This document shows positions 54,135-63,017 of a stretch of 64,000 nucleotides of DNA, piece by piece (positions within the stretch are counted from its first letter, which is position 1; each line of letters starts with the position of its first letter). The stretch is from positions 372,001 through 436,000 of the forward strand of contig NZ_QURN01000001.1 in assembly GCF_003403035.1 (NCBI RefSeq), written 5' to 3'. The stretch comes from Mesorhizobium denitrificans (lineage in GTDB: Bacteria; Pseudomonadota; Alphaproteobacteria; Rhizobiales; Rhizobiaceae). Made by a program: the position numbers and the translations under genes. The notes under the pieces are model-generated. The model was given only the letters and a program-made list of their open reading frames with translations. It was not told the origin of the DNA and did no database searches.

Positions 54135-56612
54135 ATGGTGCAGGTGCTTGATCGCATAAAATTGGAACTGCCGGTTCGTGCAGCAATCCCGCCGCTTCTC
54201 GATGCTCTAGCAAACAGAAACAGTGCGGTTTTGGTTGCGCCGCCCGGCGCGGGCAAAACAACGCTTGTGCCGCTGGCTTTGTTCGACCAGCCCTGGGCGG
54301 CCCATGGCAAGATTATCCTGCTCGAACCGCGTCGTCTCGCAGCCCGCGCTGCCGCTCGCCGCATGGCCGAACTACTGGGCGAAGAGGTCGGCAAGACGGT
54401 TGGCTACGCGATGCGCATGGAAACGCGCACCTCTGCCGCAACGCGAATTTTGGTCGTCACCGAAAGCGTGCTCTCGCGCATGATCCTCGACGATCCCGAA
54501 CTCTCCGGCGTCGCCGCCGTTCTGTTCGATGAGTTTCACGAGCGCTCGCTTGATGGCGATTTTGGATTGGCGCTCTCGCTCGACGTTCAGGGCGCGTTGC
54601 GCCCAGACCTTCGCCTGTTGGTCATGTCGGCCACCATTGATGGCGCGCGCGTGGCATCGCTGCTCGGCAATGCGCCGGTGATCGAAAGCGAGGGGCGAAG
54701 CTTCCCGGTCGATATTCGCTATGCCGAGCGCCCGGCAGGCGAACCGGTTGAAGATGCGATGGCCCGCGCTATCCGCGAAACACTGGCAGCGGAGCAGGGC
54801 AGCATCCTCGCCTTCCTGCCTGGGCAGCGCGAGATCGAGCGCACAAAGGAGCGCTTGCAGGACCGTATTCCTGCCGACACCGACCTTGTGCCGCTCTATG
54901 GCATGATGGATGGTAAAGCGCAGGATCAGGCCATCCGCCCGCCGCCGCCCGGTCGCCGCAAGGTCGTGCTCGCAACCGCTATCGCGGAAACGTCGATCAC
55001 CATTGATGGCGTCCGCGTCGTCATCGATTCCGGTCTGGCGCGTGTACCGCGCTACGAACCTTCCATTGGCCTGACGCGGCTGGAAACCGTGCGCGTTTCG
55101 CGTGCCTCTGCCGATCAGCGCGCGGGCCGCGCAGGCCGTACGCAACCCGGCGTTGCCTTGCGCCTTTGGCGCGCAGAGCAAACCGCAGCACTTCCCGCTT
55201 TCACTCAGCCCGAAATCCGCGAAGCAGACCTTTCCGGCCTGCTTCTGGACAGTGCCGCTTTTGGCGTTTCCGATCCCGCGCAACTGGCCTTTCTCGATCC
55301 GCCGCCCGCTCCCGCCTTGGCTGAAGCGCGCGCTCTGCTGGTCGAACTTGATGCGCTGGATGCCACCGGTCGTCTGACGGAAACGGGCACATCCATGCGC
55401 AAGCTCGCGCTGCCGGTCCGGCTGGCGCATATGGTCGCCGAGGCCGCTCGCAACGGCGAAGCTCACGAGGCCGCACTGCTCGCCGTGTTGCTCACCGAGC
55501 GCGGTTTGGGTGGTGAGGCCGTCGATCTTGAACGCCGCATGTCGCGCTTTGCTTCCGACCGTTCGCCGCGAGCCAACGCCGCGCGCCAGCTTGCCGAGCG
55601 GCTGGCAAGGCAGACCGGTGCCAAGCCATCTCAAGTCGTCGCGCCAGCGCATATCGGCTCGCTGCTGATCCATGCGTGGCCAGACCGTGTCGCTAAAGCG
55701 CGAGGTGCGCGTGGTACCTTCGTTCTCGCAAACGGGCGCGGCGCTTCCATGCCTGAAACCGACTCGCTTGCGGGCGGACAATTTCTCGTCGTCGCGGATT
55801 TGCAGGGCAAGGCGCAGTCGTCCCGCATCGCTGCTGCCGCCGCCCTCACCGAAGCTGACATCCGCGCGGCACTTGGCGATAAAATCGAACGGCAGGTTGA
55901 GACACAGTTCGATCCCGAGCGCGGCTCCGTCCGTGTACGCGAGGTCACCCGGCTCGGCGCGATCACCTTCGCCGAGCGCATGTTGCCATCGCCGAAGGGT
56001 GCCGACGCCGACAACGCCATCATTGCTGCCGTGCGCGCGCATGGCCTCGGCATTCTGCCTTGGAGCAAGGAAGCCATCCAATTGCGCCGCCGCCTGCATT
56101 GGCTTCATCGCGGCCTTGGCGAGCCGTGGCCGGATATGTCGGATGCGTTCCTCATCGATCATCTGGAAGACTGGCTCCTGCCGTTCCTCACCGGCGAGCC
56201 TGACCTGAAGCGCATCGACCCGGCAGCTTTGCGCATGGGGCTGCTGTCGCTTGTGCCGCACGATTTGCAGCGCAAACTGGATGCACTCGCCCCCACGCAT
56301 TACGCAGCGCCGTCTGGCAGCAACGCGCCCATCGACTATGAAGGCGAGAAGCCTACGCTCTCCATCCGCGTGCAGGAACTGTTCGGCCTTTCGCAACATC
56401 CTTCCATCGCCAATGGAACGGTGCCGCTGGCGCTGGAGCTTCTTTCGCCGGCTCACCGTCCAATCCAACTCACCAGCGACCTACCCGGCTTTTGGCGCGG
56501 CTCGTGGGCGGATGTGCGCGCCGATATGCGAGGCCGTTATCCCAAACATGTCTGGCCCGAAGATCCGATGACCGCGCAGGCAACCAATCGCGCCAAGCCG
56601 CGCGGCAAATGA
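54135..56612 (+). CDS. hrpB: ATP-dependent helicase HrpB
   Basis: 825 residues, DEAH-type helicase. Walker A VAPPGAGKTTLVPLALF, motif II FDEFHERS (DEFH variant usual in HrpB), motif III VMSATIDG, motif VI DQRAGRAGRTQPG. The HrpB C-terminal domain spans the last 130 residues and includes LRRRLHWLHRGLGEPWPDMS and the end part WPEDPM. Role in RNA or DNA metabolism is not well defined in bacteria. Confidence 0.95.
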   Translation: MVQVLDRIKLELPVRAAIPPLLDALANRNSAVLVAPPGAGKTTLVPLALFDQPWAAHGKIILLEPRRLAARAAARRMAELLGEEVGKTVGYAMRMETRTSAATRILVVTESVLSRMILDDPELSGVAAVLFDEFHERSLDGDFGLALSLDVQGALRPDLRLLVMSATIDGARVASLLGNAPVIESEGRSFPVDIRYAERPAGEPVEDAMARAIRETLAAEQGSILAFLPGQREIERTKERLQDRIPADTDLVPLYGMMDGKAQDQAIRPPPPGRRKVVLATAIAETSITIDGVRVVIDSGLARVPRYEPSIGLTRLETVRVSRASADQRAGRAGRTQPGVALRLWRAEQTAALPAFTQPEIREADLSGLLLDSAAFGVSDPAQLAFLDPPPAPALAEARALLVELDALDATGRLTETGTSMRKLALPVRLAHMVAEAARNGEAHEAALLAVLLTERGLGGEAVDLERRMSRFASDRSPRANAARQLAERLARQTGAKPSQVVAPAHIGSLLIHAWPDRVAKARGARGTFVLANGRGASMPETDSLAGGQFLVVADLQGKAQSSRIAAAAALTEADIRAALGDKIERQVETQFDPERGSVRVREVTRLGAITFAERMLPSPKGADADNAIIAAVRAHGLGILPWSKEAIQLRRRLHWLHRGLGEPWPDMSDAFLIDHLEDWLLPFLTGEPDLKRIDPAALRMGLLSLVPHDLQRKLDALAPTHYAAPSGSNAPIDYEGEKPTLSIRVQELFGLSQHPSIANGTVPLALELLSPAHRPIQLTSDLPGFWRGSWADVRADMRGRYPKHVWPEDPMTAQATNRAKPRGK

Positions 56613-56648
56613 TTTGCCCATGCGGCCTGCCCGGAGCATAACAGCGCA

Positions 56649-57977
56649 ATGAGAGAAGACGTCTTTTCCAATCCGTCGCCATCCAACCGGCTGCGGCTCA
56701 ACACGCTGATCCGCTTGCGCTGGCTGGCAATCATCGGCCAGAGCCTCACCGTTCTCACTGTCGCCTATTGGCTCCACTACCCCTTGCCGGTCAGCCTCTG
56801 CTTCGCGCTCATCGCGTGTTCTGCCTGGCTCAATCTGTTTCTGGCGTTTCGTTATCCGGCGGCACATCGGCTCGGTCCATCTGCTGCCTTCGGCATATTG
56901 ATCTTCGACAGCGCGCAATTGGCGGGCCTTCTTTACATGACCGGCGGGCTGACAAACCCGTTCGCGCTGCTGCTCACGGTTCCGGTCGTCATCTCCGCCA
57001 CGTCGCTGCCTTTGCGGCTAACCGCAATACTCGGCGGCTGCGTCATGGCGGCGGCAACGCTTCTGGTGTTCTTCCATCTGCCGCTTCCGTGGGTTGATGG
57101 CGAAAGCCTCAACATTCCCTTTGTCTATGTCGCCGGCATGTGGATGGCGGTTTTCTCCTGCATCTCCTTCACCGGTCTTTATGCGTTCAGGGTGGCAGAG
57201 GAAGCGCGCCAGTTGGCCGACGCGCTCACCGCTACTGAACTCGTCCTGCTGCGCGAGCAACATCTGTCTGCGCTGGATGGCCTTGCCGCTGCGGCGGCAC
57301 ATGAACTCGGCACGCCGCTGGCAACCATAACTCTTGTCGCGCGCGAGATGGAGCGATCGCTTGGCAATGACAGCCGCTACCGCGAAGACGTTACGCTACT
57401 GCGAACGCAGGGCGAGCGCTGCCGCGAAATCCTCAAGCGTCTCACCAGCCTTTCCAGCGAAAGCGAGGAACATCTTGCGCGCCTGCCGCTCACCTCGCTG
57501 ATCGAGGAGATCACTGCCCCACATCGGGACTTCGGCATCGGCATTGATCTCGTGCCCGAAGTACGGATTGGCCCGGAACCAGTCAGCCAGCGCAATCCGG
57601 GTGTCATCTACGGCTTGGGCAATCTTGTCGAAAACGCCGTCGATTTTGCGCGCGAAAAAGTGACTATCCGCTGGAACTGGGACAACTCGTTGGTGCGTAT
57701 TTCGATCCTCGACGACGGCCCCGGCTTCCCGCCGGAAATCATCGACCGCATTGGCGAGCCTTACGTCTCGACACGGCAGGGCAATCCCGATTCAGGAGGC
57801 GGCGGCCTGGGGCTTGGCCTTTTTATCGCAAAGACTTTGCTTGAGCGTTCGGGCGCCGATCTGAAGTTCGGCAACGCTACCGGAAGAGGCGAGGGCGCAC
57901 TCATTGAAATCGTTTGGCCACGCCGAATCTTCCTTGGCAGTGAGGCTCAATCCGAAATACGCAAGGAAATTGCCTGA
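56649..57977 (+). CDS. actS: Redox sensor histidine kinase ActS/RegB
   Basis: 442 residues with six N-terminal membrane helices. The quinone-sensing loop GGLTNPFALLLTVPVV matches the conserved RegB motif. The H-box AAAAHELGTPLATITLV holds His218. The conserved redox cysteine of RegB/PrrB is present as Cys258 in GERCREILKRLT. The ATPase domain shows LGNLVENAVDFA, LDDGPGFPPEI and GGGLGLGLFIAK. With actR it controls respiration, nitrogen and carbon metabolism genes in response to redox state. Confidence 0.93.
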   Translation: MREDVFSNPSPSNRLRLNTLIRLRWLAIIGQSLTVLTVAYWLHYPLPVSLCFALIACSAWLNLFLAFRYPAAHRLGPSAAFGILIFDSAQLAGLLYMTGGLTNPFALLLTVPVVISATSLPLRLTAILGGCVMAAATLLVFFHLPLPWVDGESLNIPFVYVAGMWMAVFSCISFTGLYAFRVAEEARQLADALTATELVLLREQHLSALDGLAAAAAHELGTPLATITLVAREMERSLGNDSRYREDVTLLRTQGERCREILKRLTSLSSESEEHLARLPLTSLIEEITAPHRDFGIGIDLVPEVRIGPEPVSQRNPGVIYGLGNLVENAVDFAREKVTIRWNWDNSLVRISILDDGPGFPPEIIDRIGEPYVSTRQGNPDSGGGGLGLGLFIAKTLLERSGADLKFGNATGRGEGALIEIVWPRRIFLGSEAQSEIRKEIA

Positions 57978-58053
57978 ATATTCATATGCACTGTTGGAAC
58001 GTGTCGCTCAAAGTGGCTATATGTTTTCAAGAAAAAGGCAGCATTGATCCAAA

Positions 58054-58614
58054 ATGAACATCGAAGCCAACGCACCTCAAGTAACCGGCGACGACACTTC
58101 GCTTTTACTGGTGGATGACGATAAGCCGTTCGTCACCAGACTGGCCCGCGCTATGGAAGCGCGTGGTTTCGTTGTCGACACCGCCGAGAGCGTTGCTGAA
58201 GCCGTAGCAAAAGCGAAGGCGCACCCGCCAGCCTATGCCGTTGTCGACATGCGTTTGGGTGACGGCAACGGCCTCGATGTTATTGCCGCAATCCGCGAAA
58301 AACGCGCCGATGCGCGCGCGGTTATCCTGACGGGTTACGGCAATATCGCGACCGCCGTCACTGCCGTTAAGCTGGGTGCAATCGATTACCTCTCGAAGCC
58401 CGCAGACGCTGATGATGTGTTCGCCGCGCTCACCAACAGCGGCGAGCAACGCGCGGCCCCACCGGAAAATCCAATGTCCGCTGACCGGGTTCGCTGGGAG
58501 CACATCCAGCGCGTGTTTGAAATGTGCGACCGCAACGTTTCGGAAACGGCGCGGCGGCTCAACATGCATCGCCGCACGCTCCAGCGCATCCTCGCCAAAC
58601 GCGCGCCTCGCTAA
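58054..58614 (+). CDS. actR: Response regulator ActR/RegA
   Basis: 186 residues. Receiver domain with Asp65 in VVDMRLGDGNGLDVI and the usual LTGYGNIATAVTAVKLGAID and YLSKPAD blocks. The C-terminal Fis-type helix-turn-helix (HIQRVFEMCDRNVSETARRL, then NMHRRTLQRILAKRAPR) is almost invariant in RegA/PrrA/ActR. It is 76 bases after actS on the same strand and probably cotranscribed. Confidence 0.95.
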   Translation: MNIEANAPQVTGDDTSLLLVDDDKPFVTRLARAMEARGFVVDTAESVAEAVAKAKAHPPAYAVVDMRLGDGNGLDVIAAIREKRADARAVILTGYGNIATAVTAVKLGAIDYLSKPADADDVFAALTNSGEQRAAPPENPMSADRVRWEHIQRVFEMCDRNVSETARRLNMHRRTLQRILAKRAPR

Positions 58615-58617
58615 CCG

Positions 58618-59118
58618 CTATTCGCTTTCGCCGTCCAGCGCTGCGATCTGCACACCGGCAATCTCCGCCGCCAGCAATCGCGCCGCTCCCGCTCGCGCCA
58701 GCCGCAGCATGAGCGATTTCCGCGTTGCGGCCGCCATCCGGTGCTCCGGCGCATCGCGCATTATTTCCGCGCCATAGCCGTCGGAGAGAATGAAGCCACA
58801 TTCCTCGGGAAAAATCTCAGACGGCACGCCCGGATGCGTCGCGAAGAAAAAGCGATCGGAATGCAGCCTGTATTCCGGCCATTTCCGGTCCACCCGAAAA
58901 TCCTCGATCGAGGATTTGATTTCGATGATCCATATGTCGCCTTGGCGTGTCAGCGCAACGAGATCGGCCCGCCGCCCGGTCGCGAGGCAAAGCTCCGGCA
59001 ACACGTGCATTCCCATTTCGGTCAGCAGTCGCTGGACGCCCCGCCGCACGAGCATCGCGCGATCTGATTGGCGTCCGTCGACGAGTGGGTTCACGGAGAA
59101 TGGCGAAACGATAGGCAT
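58618..59118 (-). CDS. mmcB: MmcB family DNA repair protein
   Basis: 166 residues. A PD-(D/E)xK nuclease-like core is visible: ELCLATGRRADLVALTRQGD then IWIIEIKSSIEDFRVDRKW. In Caulobacter, MmcB takes part in mutagenesis or repair after DNA damage. A TGGxP-x-YR-HSDRFFFATHP segment follows as in the family (here WPEYRLHSDRFFFAT). No alphaproteobacterial LexA box was confirmed near it. It lies 22 bases downstream of hmrR on the same strand, convergent with actR. Confidence 0.87.
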   Translation of the reverse strand: MPIVSPFSVNPLVDGRQSDRAMLVRRGVQRLLTEMGMHVLPELCLATGRRADLVALTRQGDIWIIEIKSSIEDFRVDRKWPEYRLHSDRFFFATHPGVPSEIFPEECGFILSDGYGAEIMRDAPEHRMAAATRKSLMLRLARAGAARLLAAEIAGVQIAALDGESE

Positions 59119-59140
59119 GAATCAACATGCCACGCTTTGT

Positions 59141-59548
59141 TCACGTTTTGAACCCGTTTTTCGCATCGCCTGCAATATCATCGAGAATCGGGCAATCCGG
59201 GCGATTGTCGCCGTGGCAAGCGCTGACCAATTTTCGCAACGTCGCCTGCATGGATTTCAACTCCGCGATCTTCTGCTCGATTTCGTCCACATGCGAAAGC
59301 GCGATGGCGCGCACATCCTGACTGGCGCGGTTGCGGTCGCGGTAGAGTGCCATGAGCTGGCGGCAATCATCGATTGAGAAGCCGAGGCCTCGCGCGCGCC
59401 TCAAAAACGACAATCGATGGATGTCGTCCTGCGAATAGTCGCGATAGCCGTTCTGCGCGCGTGCGGGGAAGATCAGGCCAATCTCTTCGTAATAGCGAAT
59501 CGTTTTCGACGGCAGGCCGGATTGTTCGGCAGCTTGACCAACATTCAT
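59141..59548 (-). CDS. hmrR: MerR-family Cu(I)-responsive regulator HmrR/CueR
   Basis: 135 residues. The N-terminal winged helix begins MNVGQAAEQSGLPSKTIRYY. The dimerisation coiled coil covers residues 75-110. Copper ligands are Cys111 and Cys119 in CHGDNRPDCPIL, the spacing of CueR. It should activate a copper exporter or oxidase gene, but none is adjacent, so its target is elsewhere. Confidence 0.9.
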   Translation of the reverse strand: MNVGQAAEQSGLPSKTIRYYEEIGLIFPARAQNGYRDYSQDDIHRLSFLRRARGLGFSIDDCRQLMALYRDRNRASQDVRAIALSHVDEIEQKIAELKSMQATLRKLVSACHGDNRPDCPILDDIAGDAKNGFKT

Positions 59549-59774
59549 TGCAATTCCTCACTGATCTGTGATCGGCACTTCGGCCCGTTCGATATAGCAA
59601 ACGCGTCGTCAAGCGCGGTAGCAACGCAAAGTTGTTGCCGAAATGCCATAGATGCACAGGACACGCGCTCTCTAACCCCAAAGATAGGGTTGAGGACCTT
59701 GGCAATCAAATGGCCGCCCGCTTAACAATTGCGGCGAAGATGAGGCCGAATCGAAACGGGCGGGTGGAGAGCGG

Positions 59775-60389
59775 ATGAAGCTGAAAGCGGCATTGGTAGC
59801 GATGGCATTGAGCACCGGGCTCGCCGGTTGCAGCTTCGATGGCATGCCTACGCTTATGGTCGCCAATTACGGTGCGACCCGCGATCTCGGTTATTCGCTG
59901 CCTGCAATTCCCGTTTACAAGGTGCCCGCGCAGTATCGTCGCCAGATCGTGCGTTATGACACCAGCGAGCAGCCGGGCACGATCATTGTCGATACTGGCC
60001 GCAAGTTTCTCTACTACGTTCTGCCCGATGGCAAAGCCGTTCGTTATGGCATCGGAGTAGGTCGCGAAGGTTTTGAGTGGCATGGAACGGCCCGCGTTGC
60101 GTTGAAGCGCGAGTGGCCGACCTGGACTCCTCCGGCAGCGATGATCAAGCGCCAGCCGGAATTGGCAAAATGGGCGGGCGGACAGCCGGGCGGGTTAATG
60201 AATCCGCTCGGTGCCCGCGCCCTTTATCTTTTCAACAAGGGCGGCGACAGCGGCTACCGTCTGCACGGCACGCCGGAGTGGTGGTCGATTGGCAAGGCCA
60301 TGTCGTCCGGCTGCATCCGTTTGATGAATCAGGACATTATCGATTTGTATGATCGCGCCAGCGTTGGCGCAAAAGTAATAGTGATGTAA
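59775..60389 (+). CDS. L,D-transpeptidase lipoprotein (YkuD/ErfK)
   Basis: 204 residues. Lipobox LAGC places the lipidated Cys at residue 19. The YkuD catalytic motif is HGTPEWWSIGKAMSSGCIRL, with His164 and the active Cys180. Such enzymes form 3-3 peptidoglycan cross-links or attach proteins to peptidoglycan; in Brucellaceae they link outer-membrane barrels to the wall. The IIVDTGRKFLYYVLPDGKAV opening of the domain is standard. A strong terminator follows. Confidence 0.93.
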   Translation: MKLKAALVAMALSTGLAGCSFDGMPTLMVANYGATRDLGYSLPAIPVYKVPAQYRRQIVRYDTSEQPGTIIVDTGRKFLYYVLPDGKAVRYGIGVGREGFEWHGTARVALKREWPTWTPPAAMIKRQPELAKWAGGQPGGLMNPLGARALYLFNKGGDSGYRLHGTPEWWSIGKAMSSGCIRLMNQDIIDLYDRASVGAKVIVM

Positions 60390-60423
60390 GCGAACCGTCC
60401 GGCAACAAGGACTAAAAGCGTAC

Positions 60424-60452
60424 TAAAAAGCCGGGCATTGCCCGGCTTTTTT
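60424..60452 (+). terminator. Bidirectional terminator between ldt and nfuA
   Basis: AGCCGGGC / GCCCGGCT stem with an ATT loop, flanked by an A-run and a T-run. It can end both the L,D-transpeptidase transcript and the convergent nfuA transcript. Confidence 0.9.
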
Positions 60453-60473
60453 GATTCTGCTTTGTCGCTGGTT

Positions 60474-61049
60474 TCAGGAGACTTGCTCGACCTCTTGCAC
60501 TTCGGGAATGAAGTGCCGCAGCAGGTTCTGAATGCCGTGCTTCAACGTGGCGGTCGAGGATGGGCAACCGGCGCAGGCGCCCTTCATGTTCAGGAACACG
60601 GTGCCGTTTTCATATCCGCGGAAGGTGATGTCGCCGCCGTCCTGCGCCACCGCGGGGCGCACGCGCGTGTCGAGCAATTCCTTGATCGTCAGCACAATCT
60701 CTTCGTCGGCCTTATCGTAGAATTCGTCCGCCTCGTCAGCATCGGCCTGACGCGGGGCGCTGTTCGCCATCACCGGCATGCCGGTCATGAAATGCTCCAT
60801 GATCGCGCCGAGAATTGCGGGCTTCAGATGCTGCCAATCGGGGCCATCGGCTTTCGTTACGGTGATGAAATCATAGCCGAAAAATACGCCGTTCACGCCA
60901 TTGATAGCGAACAGGCGGCCAGCCAGCGGAGACGATGCCGCCGCGCTGTCGGCATCACGAAAATCGGCAGTGCCGTCTACCATCACTTCACGGCCCGGAA
61001 GAAACTTCAATGTCGCCGGGTTCGGCGTGGCTTCGGTCTGGATGAACAT
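60474..61049 (-). CDS. nfuA: NifU-like Fe-S carrier NfuA
   Basis: 191 residues, two domains. N-terminal Nfu_N: MFIQTEATPNPATLKFLPGR and LFAINGVNGVFFGYDFITVT. C-terminal NifU domain: VRPAVAQDGGDITFRGYENG and the cluster-binding Cys159/Cys162 in GACAGCPSS. It carries 4Fe-4S clusters to target enzymes. An ICE box lies 30 bases upstream of the start, so Irr probably represses it when iron is low. Confidence 0.95.
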   Translation of the reverse strand: MFIQTEATPNPATLKFLPGREVMVDGTADFRDADSAAASSPLAGRLFAINGVNGVFFGYDFITVTKADGPDWQHLKPAILGAIMEHFMTGMPVMANSAPRQADADEADEFYDKADEEIVLTIKELLDTRVRPAVAQDGGDITFRGYENGTVFLNMKGACAGCPSSTATLKHGIQNLLRHFIPEVQEVEQVS

Positions 61050-61078
61050 GATAAACTCCGCGCGCGTAGCGCTTCTTT

Positions 61079-61095
61079 CTTAGAACTGTTCTAAA
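61079..61095. promoter_or_regulatory. ICE box (Irr) upstream of nfuA
   Basis: CTTAGAACTGTTCTAAA differs by one base from TTTAGAA-N3-TTCTAAA. It is 30 bases ahead of the nfuA ATG, close enough to overlap the promoter and repress. Further upstream an inverted repeat CTGGAAC / GTTCCAG spans 61101-61132. The remaining gap to the stress-protein gene shows nothing else clear. Confidence 0.75.
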
Positions 61096-61295
61096 ATAGA
61101 CTGGAACGGCTCTGCGTTCAAGTCTGTTCCAGCCTATATATGGCATCCGCGCGCAATATCACAGACACGTCGACGAAAAGAGACGCGCGCCTGCGTTTGA
61201 ACTCGGCTTTGCCACGCCCGGAGCCATAGCGAAGGGCGGGGTGGTGCCGGCAGGCGGATGAGGGGTAAACAGTCCGTTGTGAACGCAGCCCATAA

Positions 61296-61787
61296 CTACG
61301 TCAGGCTGTCGATCTCTTCGTCAGACAGGTTCATTGGCACGACGGTAACAGGAATGGGGAAGGCGGCCGCCTTGCCTGCAATTGAGGCAACCAGCGGGCC
61401 GGGGCCTTCCTTGTTGCTGCCGGCAGCAAGCACCAGGATCGCGATGTCCTGATCGTCTTCTATCAGCTTATGAATTTCCTCGGTCGCCTTGCCCTCGCGC
61501 ACGACGAGTTCCGGCTCGATGCCGAGCTTGCTCCTGATCTTTGCCGCAGCATTGTCCAGCGCCGCATTAGCTGTTGCTGTCGCTTCCTCGCGCATGATGC
61601 GCTCCACGCCAAGCCATTGCTGGAAATCGGTGGGGTCGATCACATAGAGCAGCACGACGACGCCGTTGGTGTTCAGCGCGCGCTTGGAAGCATAGGCAAT
61701 GGCGCGCTCGCATTCCGGCGTGTCGTCGATAATCGCCAGAAATTTGCGTCTGTGTCCGGCCTCTCGGCTCAGTCGTTTGGATACCAT
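61296..61787 (-). CDS. Universal stress protein UspA family
   Basis: 163 residues, one Usp domain. KFLAIIDDTPECERAIAYAS opens the fold, and the C-terminal ILVLAAGSNKEGPGPLVASI resembles the nucleotide-binding G-x2-G-x9-G(S/T) motif in part. Usp proteins act in stress survival. It lies between trpS and nfuA on the same strand with sizeable gaps, so it is probably transcribed alone. Confidence 0.87.
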   Translation of the reverse strand: MVSKRLSREAGHRRKFLAIIDDTPECERAIAYASKRALNTNGVVVLLYVIDPTDFQQWLGVERIMREEATATANAALDNAAAKIRSKLGIEPELVVREGKATEEIHKLIEDDQDIAILVLAAGSNKEGPGPLVASIAGKAAAFPIPVTVVPMNLSDEEIDSLT

Positions 61788-61867
61788 GGAATCAGGTTTT
61801 CCGGTGTCGCTGTTCCCGGCAATCTGCCACCGGGCCGGCCCGCTCGCAAGCGGGCCGATTATCCGGA

Positions 61868-62938
61868 TTATTGGTCCTGCAACAGTCCGATGATCGAACG
61901 CACATCATGCATGGTGGCTTCGGCCAGCGCGCGGGCGCGGTCGCCGCCATCGCTCAGAACGCCGTCCACATATGTGCGGTCGGCGCTGATGCGGCGCATT
62001 TCTTCAGCAATCGGAGCCATCGTCACAACGGCAAGCTCGGCCAGCGCAGGCTTGAAGATCGAAAACTGCGTTCCTCCGAATTCCTTCAATACCTGCTCCT
62101 TGCTGATGTCCGCCAGACCCGCATAGATGCCGACGAGGTTTTCCGCCTCCGGCCTACCCGCCAGCCCATCGACTTCGCTTGGCAATGCATCGGGGTCGGT
62201 CTTTGCCTTCTTGATCTTTTTCGAGATCGTGTCGGCATCGTCCGTCAGGTTAATGCGTGACAAATCCGAAGGGTCGGACTTGGACATCTTCTTCGAGCCA
62301 TCGCGCAGCGACATGATGCGCGCGGCGGCTCCGCCGATAATCGGCTCGGTGATCGGGAAATAACCATTCACCGTCTCGTCGCCAACCTGCATTTCCACAC
62401 CGAGATTGCGCGCGGCAATGCGCTCCGAAAAGTCATTGTTGAACTTCTGCGCAATGTCGCGGGTCAGTTCGAGGTGCTGCTTCTGGTCTTCGCCAACCGG
62501 CACATGCGTCGCGCGATAGAGCAGGATGTCCGCCGCCATCAGGCTCGGATAGGCAAGCAGGCCGAGCGAGGCGTTTTCACGATCCTTGCCTGCCTTGTCC
62601 TTGAACTGCGTCATGCGGTTCATCCAACCGATGCGCGCGACACAATTGAATATCCAGGCCAGCTCGGCGTGCTGCATGACGCGGCTCTGGTTGAAAACAA
62701 TGTGCTTTTGCGGGTCGATGCCCGATGCCAGAAACGCCGCCGTAATGGAGCGCGTCTGGTCTTCCAGATCGTCGTGAACGAGCTGGGCTGTCAGCGAGTG
62801 CAGATCGACGACGCAGTAAATGCAGTCGTAGTTGTCCTGCAACGCAACGAAGCGCCGGATTGCACCGAGATAGTTTCCGAGATGCAGATTGCCTGTAGGC
62901 TGGACGCCCGAGAAAACGAGCGGTTTGAAGGCAGACAT
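61868..62938 (-). CDS. trpS: Tryptophanyl-tRNA synthetase
   Basis: 356-residue class I aminoacyl-tRNA synthetase. HIGH-type motif in [25 protein letters not shown] in [40 protein letters not shown] is typical of TrpRS. The start [11 protein letters not shown] was chosen; an upstream frame would add 29 unrelated residues. It follows murJ by about 80 bases on the same strand. Confidence 0.96.
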   Translation of the reverse strand: MSAFKPLVFSGVQPTGNLHLGNYLGAIRRFVALQDNYDCIYCVVDLHSLTAQLVHDDLEDQTRSITAAFLASGIDPQKHIVFNQSRVMQHAELAWIFNCVARIGWMNRMTQFKDKAGKDRENASLGLLAYPSLMAADILLYRATHVPVGEDQKQHLELTRDIAQKFNNDFSERIAARNLGVEMQVGDETVNGYFPITEPIIGGAAARIMSLRDGSKKMSKSDPSDLSRINLTDDADTISKKIKKAKTDPDALPSEVDGLAGRPEAENLVGIYAGLADISKEQVLKEFGGTQFSIFKPALAELAVVTMAPIAEEMRRISADRTYVDGVLSDGGDRARALAEATMHDVRSIIGLLQDQ

Positions 62939-63017
62939 GTCAAATTCCTCGTGGCTTGTGGAGGGCCGTTTCGCGCGCGGCGAAAATCGCGTGCGGCTTA
63001 TGGCGCAAGCGCGGCCC

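Noticed and set aside
54372-56468. 698-codon minus-strand frame opposite hrpB
   Set aside because: hrpB has all helicase motifs. The antisense frame has no domain and no ribosome site of note.
59139-59153. GTTC-N7-GAAC near the mmcB start, considered as an SOS box
   Set aside because: The arms are inverted rather than direct, unlike the alphaproteobacterial LexA site, and most of it lies in the hmrR coding end.
61116-61129. Possible LexA box upstream of nfuA
   Set aside because: The alphaproteobacterial LexA site is GTTC-N7-GTTC; here the spacer is 6 bases, and the sequence is part of a separate inverted repeat.
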